A stretch of 64,000 bases of DNA, from contig JAPFBL010001617.1 of NCBI GenBank assembly GCA_026182355.1, positions 1,798,001-1,862,000 on the forward strand, in the 5' to 3' direction. The stretch comes from Hermatobates lingyangjiaoensis (Eukaryota; Arthropoda; Insecta; Hemiptera; Hermatobatidae). Below the pieces are notes generated by a model. It saw only the letters and a program-made list of their open reading frames with translations, ran no database searches and was not told the DNA's origin. The translations under genes were made by a program, and so were the position numbers. This document shows positions 32,347 through 43,979 of the stretch, piece by piece (position 1 is the stretch's first letter; the number at the start of each line of letters is the position of its first letter).

Positions 32347-33984
32347 TGAGTAAATACCACACAATTACGGATTGCACAACTAATGATTCAACCTTATATA
32401 TGTAAAGGTATCATCAAAATTATTCAAAATCAAATTACTAAATTGTTTTATTACTTTTACTTTTACTTTTACTTTTTCAAATCTATTAATTACAATGAAA
32501 ATTTAATCATTGCCAAACCTGTTTTTTAGAACTTATTAAAAATAGAACTTCACAGTTCTTCTTTTTGTATAGCATTTCCTGATCGAATATTTAAAATTTC
32601 TAAAAATTTTCTCAAGCAAAATTCATACTAAGACAATAATTTATAAGAATTTTAAAGATTTTAAAATCAACTGTGTTATACATTGAAATTTATGTTTTTC
32701 AAATGTCAATTAGGATTTGTTAAACAGTGAGACGTAAATTTGTTACTCTATGTAGTTACTACATAGATGTGTTTCTATGAATATCCACTCATCCACAGGC
32801 CAACAAACTTCATCAAAGAGGTTCAGAGGATCTCAAAAGTGTAAATCCATATGCACTTCAAAATTATTTCTTCCATCATCATTACACTTCAGAGCAATCA
32901 TAATCAAATTAATGATCATGCAAACGTTAAAAAATGCTAGGTATGAAAATTATCCTTTAAATACATTGCTTCAGAAAATATAACTCCTAGACACCATGAT
33001 TCTAGGTAAGACCATATTTATATTTCGGTTTTCTAATTATATATACCATATATATATTTATACTACTATAATTTTAACAAAATTTTTACCACATTCTAGA
33101 CTATTTAACCTCCCCATCCAAGACCACATACCGTCAGGAATAATACCCAAAATTTATACTTCGGCATTGTATTCACCTTAATATATTAGAAATTGTATAC
33201 AGTATACATGTAAAATTAAATAATTCAAAGAACTTTATTACCTTCCAAAACAATTAAAAATTTAATAAATATTATTGTCTAAATTTTGATTGAAAGTTTT
33301 ATAAGTTAATGTAAATAAAACCAGCAACTAAAGTAGTTGCAAGTATTCCAAGTTGACTTTCTCGTTTTGAGAAAGTATTTATGTAATTTAATACATAATA
33401 CTACTTTAATAATAATATTATCGTAAATAATAAGAATATATTCTTTAGTAAATAATAAGAATATATTAGTATTGGGCGAACTGTTACAAGCGTTTAATTT
33501 TTTTTATTTTTACTCTTATAATATATTAGATAGATTTAATATGCAAAACATTTTAGTTTTCCAAAGTTAGTAGCTAAGTTAATTTCTTTTATTAATTTAA
33601 AAAATATATTATAATGTTGTTTTCCATTGGAGTAATTTCTCTAAAAAAACAATCCGGTTCGTATAGAGAGATATTTGTTCCATTTCAAAATCAGAAGTCA
33701 AAATATTAACATTTTTATACGAAACTATAATACTAATTGCAAAATTACAACTCTGTAATAATTTTATTTCAAGAGGAAAAAAATTGCTTTTTAAACCATA
33801 TTATGGGAGAAAAGAGGATTTCCTGTTAAGGTAATATTGCTAAATAACTGCAGGGATCATTTACACTAGAAGAGCTATTTATGGTAAATAATGAATTTGA
33901 TTTCATAAATTTGAGAACTACCTTTTGCATATACACCCACAAATATAGAGACGCAACCACAAAAATTTCAAAAATTTACTCAGA
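32347..33984. other. No gene; short TTTTAC tandem run
   Basis: About five tandem ttttac units lie at 32449-32477. The rest is AT-rich without coding signal. Confidence 0.5.
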
Positions 33985-34062
33985 GGATCTAAAAACGTGT
34001 AAATGCATCAAAATTTCAACATTTAATTAGTTCATGATTATTATAATTTACTTATAATAAAG
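33985..34062 (+). repeat. Diverged element A 3' end
   Basis: The sequence gatctaaaaacgtgtaaatg followed by catcaaaatttc and a terminus tttacttataataaagtaaa matches the last 80 bp of the family with many differences. Confidence 0.5.
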
Positions 34063-36301
34063 TAAAAAATAATCTTAGAGCTCTTATGACTTTAAATTGT
34101 GTACTCTAATGTCAACAGATAAAAATCTAACAATCAGTGTTATAACGACTACCAAAAATGAATATGAAAAGGTGAACATTTTGACCAATTTTATATTTTA
34201 CGACTAAGTTTTCTTAAGTTATTTGTGTCGTCTTATAAAACCTACTGAATGTGCAGTTGAACTAGAATAACTGAATAGCAAACGATGAAAAAGCCTTCTT
34301 AGGATGATTTCCAAAATTAGAAAATCGTAGAAGAGATATATATTAACTGCTTACATGGCTTCGTACTCGCCAGTGTCAATACCAAACAGCACAATAAATA
34401 AGTGATAAAACGTTTGTCTTGTTAGTTTATCTCTACTGTAAGCGCTGTAAGTAGTGTGCTGACAGTGCATCTTGTGTGAGACAGTAAGCTAGAAATAAAT
34501 ATGAAACGTTGTAAATGATTGTAACAGCCCATTCTAAAAGCAAACGTTAGTCTTCTTATAGTGGAAATGAGGAGTATATGAATAACCGCTATAACATTTC
34601 ATAGAAATACCGCTCCAAATGTTCTAATATATTCATTTTTGTCAATATGAACGCTACAACATATTAAAATAGTGTATTTACTAAAGGTAAATATCATTGG
34701 ATGTTCAATAATTTACGAGATAAATTGACGTTGCGAAAAACGAATTATTTACTCAAAAATAAATAAACGATTTATTTACGCATAGGGTAGAAGAAGTATT
34801 TTGAATGCTGTTTTAAGTATTCGAACTTGAAGGCTGCACTGGGGGTAAAATAACCCTCGAACGTTTCTCCCTTTTTCGGACAGATGTGAGAGACCGCATT
34901 GATATGGACGACAATTACACCTTTTCAAAGTATACCTGGCGTTTTTACCTTATTCTTTACAAAATCTGTGATCTTTTGTTAGAACAATATCATTCTATTA
35001 TTAACACTAGTAAAATAATAGTTGTTCTTGGGATAGAACCTCAATAACTGTGGGACAAAAAGTTCGTCCATTACACAGGGTCTCTACAACAGACGTGGTG
35101 CAACTATCTGATGTAATGTGGGGAGGGGAGTTCAGGCGACACTCACAGCACTAAATTACTTTAGCTTTATCCTATATTTAGTCTGAATTAAGAGTATTGG
35201 AATATGGTTTCCCTTTCTCCTCTCCCCTACCTCCGTTTTTAAGAAAAAAATTCGGAATAACAGGAACTTTTCAGTCTTTTACTAGAGACCAGTATACGGG
35301 CACATTGCCACAATGACGCTTACGGAGAGAAAACAAAGAAAGCAAGTTATTTGGTCTTCATTCACCAACGTAATGACTACCTTCATTGTGAAAGTTGAAA
35401 ATTTTTCCTCCTTCGCATTTATGCTTTACTTATCTATTTTATATTATCTCAATATTATTATTAATATAATAATACTTTAATTAAAAATAGATGAGATCTC
35501 GGCAAAACTTTCCAGTGTGCTTTCTTAATTGGAAATTCATTTTTACGTTTCTTGACGAAGGAATTCATATACTGTCCAACCCACCCCCAAACTATCATTT
35601 CATTCTCCTTTAGAACACCTAAGTCAAGGTTACACCTGTTAATTCATAACAAGTCAGCAACCCTACCTCTTACAATAAATGTTTCTACTAAACATATTTC
35701 AAAACTCAGTTTACCTTCCACATCACGTTTTTCTTTAATAGCAATAGCAATGGAATCATTTTTCACGTATGTGGAATACGTTTATTCATCTGATTTCGCA
35801 GATACAACGGCAGCAAACATTTGCTCATAAATAAGTCAAAAATTTGGAAAGTATAGACACCTTACCAACAATCACGATTATAAAGAAATAGTGAATAGTG
35901 ACATTTGACGATTTAAAGCTCCTAGAGAATGTGCTGAAGTCACAATTATTGGCGTAGTTTTTATTCATGATTCATGGAAAAAAAATGCTAATACTAAAGA
36001 AGATAAAAATAAATATTAAGTTTTTAAAACAAATGAATCAATAGCAAGAAAAGAAAAAAAACGCTCATAAATACGAAAATGCAAGCAATTTGCACTGTGG
36101 CCTGGGTACTATATTAGAGGGGAGGTTAAGTGGATAAATTAAAGTAATCAAACAACTGGATGGGTAGAAGATTTATAGCAGGAAGTGAGTAAAATAATGA
36201 GTTGCAAATATGAAAGAAGAACTAGCTATTTACGTTATTATTTATAAATGAAACATTTTTTTGCAACGTGTACTTGTTAATTGCTTAAAAACATCAAATC
36301 A
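34063..36301. other. No feature recognised
   Basis: The plus frame at 35552-35830 (92 codons) is serine/threonine-rich and has no domain that I know. The rest is AT-rich. Confidence 0.45.
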
Positions 36302-37695
36302 AAAATATGGAGTGGCCTAAACTCAACTTTAGTATAAATAAACATAATTCCTTGACAATCATTTGATTTTAGGTTTTATTTTAATGTTTGTATCATGTAT
36401 AAATAATATCCAACCCATAGATAACTAATAATTATATACTTTATTTAAATGTGGTATTAGCCACCCCATCAGTTATAAGAAACTTGAAACATTAATTAAC
36501 TGAATGTCTCATCCTCTCAGCGGTCATATCTATCGTACAGCAGGACGTGGATTGCAATTAGCATCTGTTTTGTGATAAAGAACTTAGAAGTACCATTGCT
36601 ATAACTCAAGGTATTACCCAAAGAATATGAGGGTTCTTAAAGACAACAAAAACCATATATCTGATATTATTTTTTTTTTCAGGAGTTCAACATTTAGTCT
36701 GATTCCGACAGTTTACGAATGTTACAACCCCAATCATACCCTGAAAAATATTATAAAATATATATTTGGTTGGATTAATTTTTTATATTTAAGAATTTCA
36801 TTCCTCCTACATATTGTATTAACTCATTAAAATACCTCAAATTGCTCTCATTAAACTGTTAAATAATATTTGATTTCACAGAATTCTCTTAAACAATTTC
36901 TAAGTCAATATAAACAAATCAGATAGGTACATTAGGTAATCTATTATTCCAAGATGACTTTTTATTTGTTTAATAAAAAGTGTCTCTACCGTAAGCCTAG
37001 ATTAATGATTTGTCTTTAAATTACTAATTTTAGGTATAATTGGTTGGCAAAGTTTAACTGTTCTATAATAAGCTATTTACCGTTAAAAAACATTTTCTGA
37101 AATCATAAATGTAACATAACGTCTTTTTTTGTGAATATAATTTTGAGTAGATCCTTCTACTTATCCTCACATAAGGTACTATTTTGAGTAAAATTTCATT
37201 TTGTTCAGTCAAACGATATGAGCTGCATAGTGCCCACAAGTTTTCAGAATCAATCAGTAGTCAAAACTTTTATTTTTTATTGCAAGAAATACGTTTCCTA
37301 CTGTTTTGAAAATCAGGGTTTTTTTCATTTATTCCTGTTGACAGTCCATAATAATCCAAAAATTTCAGCACTCTATAGTTAGTAGTTTTGCCCAATAGAA
37401 ATCACTTGTTCCCAATAAACTTGCTTTCTCATCACGCAATATTGCCAAAAGACAATAAGGAGTAATTACACTAAACGGCCCATTTTTGTGTTAAATATAA
37501 ATTTGGTCCATCAAATAGTGTGATCTGTAGACTGCCCAAAGACTTTTGAATGCATACCCGCTCACCCACCCACATACAACAGACGTCATCAAAAAAACGT
37601 CAAAAAAGACTTTGGAGAACTAAAAAAATTTAAATCCATCAAAATTTGAAGATAATTTTTTTTTCATGAAGACTATATTTTACTTATAGCAAAGA
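36302..37695 (+). repeat. Diverged element A copy, end to end, about 1.4 kb
   Basis: The 5' terminus aaaaatatggagtggcctaa with ctcaactttagtataaataa and the 3' terminus tcatgaagactatattttac then ttatagcaaag are both present. Internal blocks near 37080-37570 follow the consensus with many substitutions. It is shorter than the 56157 copy and represents an older subfamily. Confidence 0.7.
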
Positions 37696-37702
37696 AAAAT
37701 TT

Positions 37703-37745
37703 AGAATGGTCAACACTCAACCTTACTATAAGGAAATGTATTATC
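37703..37745 (+). repeat. Element A 5' end directly after a 3' end
   Basis: The sequence aatttagaatggtcaacact followed by caaccttactataagg repeats the 5' terminus within 10 bp of the previous copy's 3' terminus. The rest does not follow the family. Confidence 0.55.
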
Positions 37746-38199
37746 AAGTTCAGTTCTTCAGCCTTGTGCTGCATGAGCCTGTATCTTTCAAAACTTCTTT
37801 CTCACTGTGGTGGCAGACGCAACCGCGACTACAGCTGCTACCTTGGGATACTGCTACCTGAGGGTAGAAAGAGGAAACAATCAGGGCGACGTCCTTATTC
37901 TTCATCGACAGCTTTTCATCCAGTCTGATAAAATTTGTGGAAATTTTATAAACACATACAATTTAGTTATAACAGACATCTCTAATGAGCTTTAAACATC
38001 CAGCATTGGGAAATTATATTTATCAAACAATAATTTGCAAAACTAACAACTCTGTAAAATTTGATTGGCACAAATTTTAGCTTATATTGAACAACTAAAA
38101 TTTAAATTGGGACTCCTCACTCTTTACATTAATATCAACCATGAAATTTGACCTATTCCGGTAAATCAATGACACATGATATCAACATTTAAATTAATT
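37746..38199. other. No feature recognised
   Basis: The short plus frame at 37807-37995 has no recognisable content. Confidence 0.45.
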
Positions 38200-38378
38200 A
38201 ATGATCAAACCACAATAAGAAATGGGAAAACAAGACTAAGATCTTTCAACCGTAGCAAGCGGTCTTCGTCAGAGTCAAAAACCCCAGTCAGTTGGGTTTT
38301 CGACTCTGACGAAGACCGCTTGTTACGGTTGAAAGATCTTAGTCTTGTTTTCCCATTTCTTATTGTGGTTTGATCATT
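38200..38378. repeat. 87-bp-arm palindrome with hammerhead-like core
   Basis: The arms 38200-38286 and 38292-38378 are inverse complements with about two mismatches around a five-base loop. The right arm has CTGACGA, a short stem (accg/cggt with one bulged G) and GAAA, the hammerhead order, with GTC further on. The left arm mirrors it. The arms are unrelated to the 32111 palindrome in sequence but share its layout. A single-copy relative lies at 28585-28680. Confidence 0.8.
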
Positions 38379-38731
38379 GATTGTTGTTTCACGTGTTTAT
38401 GTGAAATCTTTTTATTAAATTAATTAATATAAATTTTGCATTCACTTATTAAATACACGACCTGCACTTTTCGTTTTATATTGATTGAACTCTGATATGA
38501 GTTCATTCAACACAATTCCATTTCCTCCATTAAATCATACATTATATAAAGTGCTCTGTTCATTTCCAAATTTCCAACTAAAATGTCCGTACTTAGTTTT
38601 GCAATATACTATCCATAGTTAAATTATATCTAAAACATATTCAGGATCTAAATTTTAATGTAAATACATTATTTTTTCCGGAATAAATTGAAAAGACTCG
38701 TCTAAAATGGCATGAGACATTATATTTCCAA

Positions 38732-39602
38732 CTAGCAAACAAACCCTTCTTTGACCGAATAAAAAATTCTATTATACTGGGTATTCCAAAATATCATAGA
38801 ATACCATAACAATTATGGTATTATACTAATACTATAATCAGAAATAACAGAATAGTAGAAAATACCATTATTAGTACACTTTTAAGCAAATGCCTCTGTA
38901 TACATCATATTAGCTGACTGTCCTTCAGGTTCATGGAAGAACAAACTGTTGGAACCTCTGACTCTTGAGCAAGTAAACTATAGTTGACCATGTGAGAAAA
39001 ACGTGGTCTCGCTAACTTGAATTTCTGGGTTAGATATAGTTTCCCTTTGCGACTTAGTTAACGTCATTGCGAAATAGACTCTCATGGGACTTTGCCTCGC
39101 TTCAACAGAAACAAATAGTGGCTTGGAATCAATAGTGTGCGTAGTATACACACAGACTCCCAAATACCACACCCAGTCATGATGTCTCCTGCATGACATA
39201 TCTGTGCAGAGCACGAACTCAGAGTCGTGTCCCGTTGCATAGTATTGGGGCAATCACGTTTTGTAACATGAAGTTTGTTACTCCTACTAAATTGGAGCAT
39301 GATTGGTGCTCCTACTTTAACTTTTTACTCATGAGCATGTAGTCCAGGAGAAATAAATTCAGAGTCAAGAAATTCAGTTAGATAATGAACTACTTCCTCA
39401 TCACTAATCACTCTCTTTACTGACATGTAAGTTCTTTCCTAGGTATGATACAGCGAAAGAACTTGTTTGTTGCTTTTCCCTGCCTGTTCATATTAAGGGC
39501 TGAGAATTGCTTGTTCATAAAACTATGTATTCTTAATAGATAGTACATCCTCAACTCTGGGAAACACCTTTTCAATGATGTCAAACACGCAATATATTCA
39601 TA
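38732..39602 (-). mobile_element. Helitron copy, 5'-truncated, minus strand
   Basis: On the minus strand it ends with CTAG at 38732-38735 followed by T, a Helitron 3' terminus. Inside is the same PIF1 helicase fragment as the 39603 copy (CFAMTLTKSQRE-like text near 39060 on the minus strand and FFSHGQL near 38985). Its 5' part is missing: homology stops at 39602, exactly where the plus-strand Helitron begins, so the two sit back to back. Confidence 0.75.
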
Positions 39603-40796
39603 TCTATATAAATAAACTAATGGTTTTGTCTGTACATTGCTTAGAACTGACTCAGTTCCAGTTTTCTTTACATTTCATATATTAGAGAAACCGAATCGAC
39701 CCTTAGACAAATTTCTGTCGGTTTGTCCGCAAAATTTGGTCACAAGTAAACTCAGCCACCATAAGACATAGCGCGCTGAAACTTTGACACTGGATTTGTG
39801 TATGCCTAACTTAAAATATGGGCTCTAAATAGATTGATAATTCAGTACAGAAGCGAAGTTATGGGGCTTTAAGCTGTATTTTCCTAACTTCACAGACAAG
39901 TTTGTTTTAAATATACACAGGTGTGGCAAGTAGGCATTGTTAGTTAATTTTAATTTCCTTTGAGCATATGAATATATTGCGTATTTGACATCATTGAAAG
40001 GTGTTTCCCAGAGTTCAAGATGTACTATCTATTAATAATAAATGGTTTTGTAAACGAGCAATTTTCAACCCTTAATATGAACAGGCAGAAAAAATCAAAA
40101 AACAAGTTCTTCCGCTATATCATACCGAGGAAAGAACTTACAAGTCAGTAAAGAGAGTGATTAGTGATGAGGAAGAAGTTCATTATCTAACTGAATTTCT
40201 TGACTCTGAATTTATTTCTCCTGGACTGCCTCCTTATGAGTAAAAAGTTAAAGTAAGAGCACCAATCATGCTGCAACTTAGTAGCAGTAACAAATTTCAT
40301 GTTACGCAACTTGAGTGCCCCAAAACTGTGCAACCGGACACGACTCTGAGTTCGTGCTCTGCACAGATATGCCATAGAGGCGGACATAATGACTCCGTGT
40401 GGTATTGGGGAGTCTGTGTGTATACCACGCACACCATTGAATCTGAGCCACTATTTGTTTCTGTTGAAGCGAGGCAAAGTCCCATGAGAGTCTATTTCGC
40501 ATTGAGGTTAACTAAGTCGCAAAAGGAAACTTTATCTAACGCAGGAATTCAAGTTAGAGAGACCAAGTTTTTCTCACATGGTCAACTGTAGTGTACTTGC
40601 TCAAGAGTCAGAGGTTCCAATTGTTTGTTCTTCCATGGACCTGAAGAACAGACAGCTAATGTAGTGTATACAGAGACATTTGTTTAACACTGTACAAATA
40701 ATGGTATTTTCTACTATTCTATAATTTGTAATGGCATTTTGGAATACCAAGTATAATAGAACATTTGATTCCGTCGAAGACGGGTACGTTTGCTAT
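39603..40796 (+). mobile_element. Helitron, full length, about 1.2 kb
   Basis: It starts TCTATATAAATAAACTAATG after an A. It ends with a hairpin (ccgtc gaa gacgg) and gtacgtttgCTAT. The 5' TC and 3' hairpin are typical, although the CTAG end is altered to CTAT. No terminal inverted repeat or target duplication is seen, as expected for rolling-circle elements. It carries only the end of a helicase gene and no Rep domain, so it is non-autonomous. A second copy with an intact CTAG end lies at 41198-42404. Confidence 0.85.
40060..40688 (+). pseudogene. PIF1-type helicase carboxyl end inside the Helitron
   Basis: Helitron Rep-helicases end in a PIF1-like helicase domain. Here the frame shows VISDEEEVHYLTEFLDSEFI, PGLPPYE, one stop, then KVKVRAPIML, SPMRVYFALRLTKSQKETL and FFSHGQL. 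After another stop come CSRVRGSNCLFFHGPEEQTA and NVVY. These follow the PIF1 order (YP-EFL...GLPPHKL-LK-GAPIML...FAMTINKSQGQTL...FSHGQLYVACSRV). The central KSQ-x-TL and SHGQL signatures are kept. In-frame stops make it a pseudogene. Confidence 0.82.
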
Positions 40797-40849
40797 GTAT
40801 TAAATATAACTGTAAACTTTTTTTAATTTAATTTTTCCTTAATAAAAAC

Positions 40850-41197
40850 ACTGGTAATAAAGTAAGGTAGGGACCAGAGTAGCCCAGTGGCTTGTGTGCT
40901 CACCGAAGACAGTAGTGCAAATGCATTATAAATAAATGTAACAAGCAAATATTTTTTTAATATAAAATGTGAATAATATAAAAAATGGTAATAAAGTAAA
41001 GGGATCGAGTCAGGATAGCCAGTTGCTTGCTTGCTCGTAGATGACCGTAGTGCAAATGTATTATAAATAAATACAACAAAAACATTTCTTTTTTTAATTT
41101 AATACTTGTGTAATATAAACAATGGTAATACAGTAAGGTATGGAACCAGAGTAGCCCAGTGGCTTGCGTGCTCGCTGTTGACAGTGGCACAAGTATA
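40850..41197 (+). repeat. Tandem repeat of about 135 bp, three units, tRNA-like A box
   Basis: Units start near 40850, 40985 and 41121. Each has ggtaataaagtaa-like sequence and tagcccagtggcttgcgtgc or a variant, which fits an RNA polymerase III A box (TRGCNNAGTGG). No B box is present. The third unit is cut by the Helitron that starts at 41198. This may be the head of a tRNA-derived SINE multiplied in tandem. Confidence 0.7.
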
Positions 41198-42404
41198 TCT
41201 ATATAAATAAAAGAAATGTTTTGTCTGTACATTGCTTAGAACTGACTCATTTCAAGTTTTCTTTACGTTTCATGCTTTAGAGAAGCCGCAGGTACCCTTA
41301 GAATAATTTCTGTCTGTCCGTTTGTCCACAAAATATGGCCTCCATAAGACATAATAAGCTGAAACTTTGATTGTAGATTTGTGTATGCCTAACTTAAAAT
41401 CTAAGCTTTGGATGGATGGAATATTCAACGATGAAGCGAAGTTATGAACTTTTTAGCCGTGTTTGGCTAACTACAGACACATGTTTATTTTGAAAATACC
41501 TATGCGTAGCAATTAGGTATTGTTAGTTGATTTAATTTTCATTTGCGTACATGAATATATTGGTTATTTGAGCTTCTTGACAAGGTGTTTCACAGAGTTC
41601 ACGATGTACTATCTATTCAGAATAAATGGCTTTGTGAACGAGCAATGCTCAAGCCTTACTAATGAACATGAAGGAAAAATCAGCAAACATGTTCTTAAGC
41701 TACGAGTATATCAACCCGAAGATAGAACTTATAAGTCAGTATAGAGAGTGATTAGTAATGAGGAAGTAGTTTATTATCTAACTGAATTTCTTGACTCCGT
41801 GACTGCTCTTGGACTGCCTGCTCATGAGTAAAAACTTCAAGTAGGAGCATCATCATGCTGTGACTTAGTATCAGTAACAAATTTCATGTTACGCAACTTG
41901 AGTGCCCCGGGAAATGTGCAACTCGGAGTTTGTGCTCTGCACAGATGTGCCGTAGAGGCGGCCATCATGACTAGGTGTGGAATGTGGAGTCTGTGTGTAT
42001 ACCACCCATACCATTGATTCCGAGCCACTGTCTGTTTCCGTTGAAACGATTGCAAAGTCCCTGTCAGAGTCTATTTCGCAATGACGTTAACTAAGTCGTA
42101 AGGGGAAACTTCATCTAACGCAGGAATTCAAGTTAGCGAGACCAAGTTTTTCTCACATGGTCAACTGTAGTTTACTTGCTCAAAAGTCAGAGGTTCCAAC
42201 AGTTTGTTCTTCCATGAACCTGAGGAACAGACAGCTAATATGGTGCATACAGAGGCATTTGTTTAACACTGTACTAATGATGGTATTTTCTACTATTCTA
42301 TAATTTCTAATTATAGTATTAGTATTGGTATAGTATTCCATGATAGTTTGGAATTCCATGTATAATAGAATTTTTGATTCCGTCAAAGACGGGTACGTTG
42401 CTAG
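41198..42404 (+). mobile_element. Helitron, full length, inserted between A and T
   Basis: The 5' end TCTATATAAATAAAAGAAAT follows an A. The 3' end has the hairpin ccgtc aaa gacgg, then gtacgttgCTAG, followed by T (42405). This gives the classical Helitron arrangement A|TC...CTAG|T. Inside, the helicase relic (41690-42270) keeps CEVVYYLTEFLDS-like and VRVYFAMTLTKS and FFSHGQL stretches with stops and frame changes. There is no Rep domain, so it is non-autonomous. Confidence 0.9.
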
Positions 42405-42802
42405 TGCTCCAAATTACAAGCTAACAATTACTTACTTGCCACATCTGTGTATTTTGAAAACAAACTTGTGTGTGAAGTTAGAAAAATACAGTTTAAGCAC
42501 CATAACTTTGCTTCTATACTGAATTATCAATCTATGTAGAGCCTATATTTTAAGTTAGGCATATACAAATCTAGTGTCAAAGTTTCAACTCGCTATGTCT
42601 CATGGTGGCTGAGTTATTTGTGTTTATTGTGTTTGAGTGGCTGTGTTTATTTGTGACAAAATTTTGCGGACAAACCGACAATCCGACAGAAATTTTTCCT
42701 AAGGGTGGATTCGGTTTCTCCAATGTATGAAACGTAAAGAAAACTGGAAATGAGTCAGTTCTAAGCAATGTACAGACAAAATCATTATGTTATTTATATA
42801 GA
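42405..42802 (-). mobile_element. Helitron 5' end, minus strand, truncated
   Basis: Its TC start is at 42802 on the minus strand (TCTATATAAATAACATAATG). It follows the 5' 400 bp of the 39603 and 41198 copies and stops exactly at the 3' end of the plus-strand Helitron. The two together look like a 350-bp terminal inverted repeat, but the CTAG end at 42404 shows they are separate copies back to back. Confidence 0.8.
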
Positions 42803-42949
42803 TTTCATAAGTTAAAATCTTATTTTCAAAAGTAATTTACCAACTTGGAAGAAGATAAATATCGATTATCGGAAAACGTTTTTTTAAAGGCTATAAGTTG
42901 GTTTAAAAAAGGAAGAATTAAATTCCTGGCCACATAGTTATCCTATATA

Positions 42950-43122
42950 TTAACTAGGTGTGCTAGTAACTACGTGTGTTACGCCCGCGTGTGACCGAGG
43001 GTAACACGGGAGTTGTCGACGTTTACCGAGTGGTTAATATGATAAAATAATACAACAACCTTGCGGGGATCGAACCCACGACCTTGGAATTATTAGTCCA
43101 TTGCGCTATGATCTGCGCCAAC
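42950..43122 (-). mobile_element. tRNA-Ile-derived SINE
   Basis: On the minus strand the head reads tagcgcaatgg (A box), then ctaataa with an AAT anticodon, and ggtcgtgggttcgatccccg (B box). It closely resembles the second half of tRNA-Ile(AAT). The acceptor stem does not close, so it is not a functional tRNA. The 3' part includes a hairpin with stem GTGTTAC/GTAACAC near 42978-43009. The body is about 170 bp, and I found no tail or target duplication. Confidence 0.8.
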
Positions 43123-43249
43123 AGATTAAATTTTTTTTTTCGATATAAATTATAATGATTTAATAATAATAAATTTAGAAAGGGGAAATTTAATGAATAA
43201 TTGACGAGGATATGAAATGATTATTTAATATATCAACAAATGATGTTTA

Positions 43250-43363
43250 TATTTTCATTATCATCTTTACTAGAAATTTAGAGTTTATCTGCATTTAGGT
43301 GAACATTATTCCATTAAAGTTGAAGGAACTGGATGACCCAATGGGTCGCGGGTAGTCTTGTAG
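43250..43363 (+). repeat. Possible Helitron 3' end
   Basis: The segment tagagtttatctgcattt to gatgaccca matches 47900-47960, the sequence after the PIF1 fragment at 47666. It ends with a six-pair inverted repeat (gaccca/tgggtc) and gcgggtagtcttgtag. It is a variant Helitron terminus without clear CTAG. Confidence 0.55.
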
Positions 43364-43584
43364 TGAAAAAAATTAATATTTAGAAATTTGTTGAAATAAT
43401 TGTTTTAATGAGTTGATATGATATGTCAGAAGAATAAAATTGTTACATGTAAAAAGTTAACTACAATGAAATACAATTTCTGATGCATTCCACGGTGTGA
43501 TGGGTGGTGGTGTAGAACAAACTGTTCAAACTAATCAAACAAAACATCAGTTGGTTGTTAATGACTTCATATTGTATTTACTTA

Positions 43585-43640
43585 TAATATACTTCAGTGT
43601 ATGCCACTCCAGATTTTTTATTTTAGTTTTTATTCTTGTT
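43585..43640 (-). repeat. Element A 5' end fragment
   Basis: The reverse complement reads aaaaaatctggagtggcata then cactgaagtatattataagt, a mutated 5' terminus of the family. Confidence 0.5.
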
Positions 43641-43979
43641 CGAATTCAATATATTATACGTAAGGCAGTACAGCATCTGTCGGTATAGCTATTATGTTAA
43701 TAATAGGATGGATTCCACCAACTGATGCTGTCGCAAAACATGAGCGCTAATGAAAATGAGCAAGCTCTCTCACATTATCTGTAGCAAGTTAGAAATGGCC
43801 AAATGCGGAGCTCTCTCGACAATGTGTCCAAAGATACCATTGATATTCCACAACAATGAATACGCAATAATTCTCTGGTATCAAACATATTCGATAACTC
43901 CACTTCAAAAGTTAAATCGGGTCATCCAATTTAACTATCAACAAAAAAAATGCAGACTGCCTCAAACTAAATGAAGATA

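Noticed and set aside
41198..42802. Transposon with 350-bp terminal inverted repeats
   Set aside because: The CTAG|T Helitron end at 42404 lies inside, so the apparent inverted repeats belong to two separate Helitron copies.
43060..43122. Functional tRNA-Ile gene
   Set aside because: The acceptor stem does not pair and the D/anticodon region is shortened. It is a SINE head.
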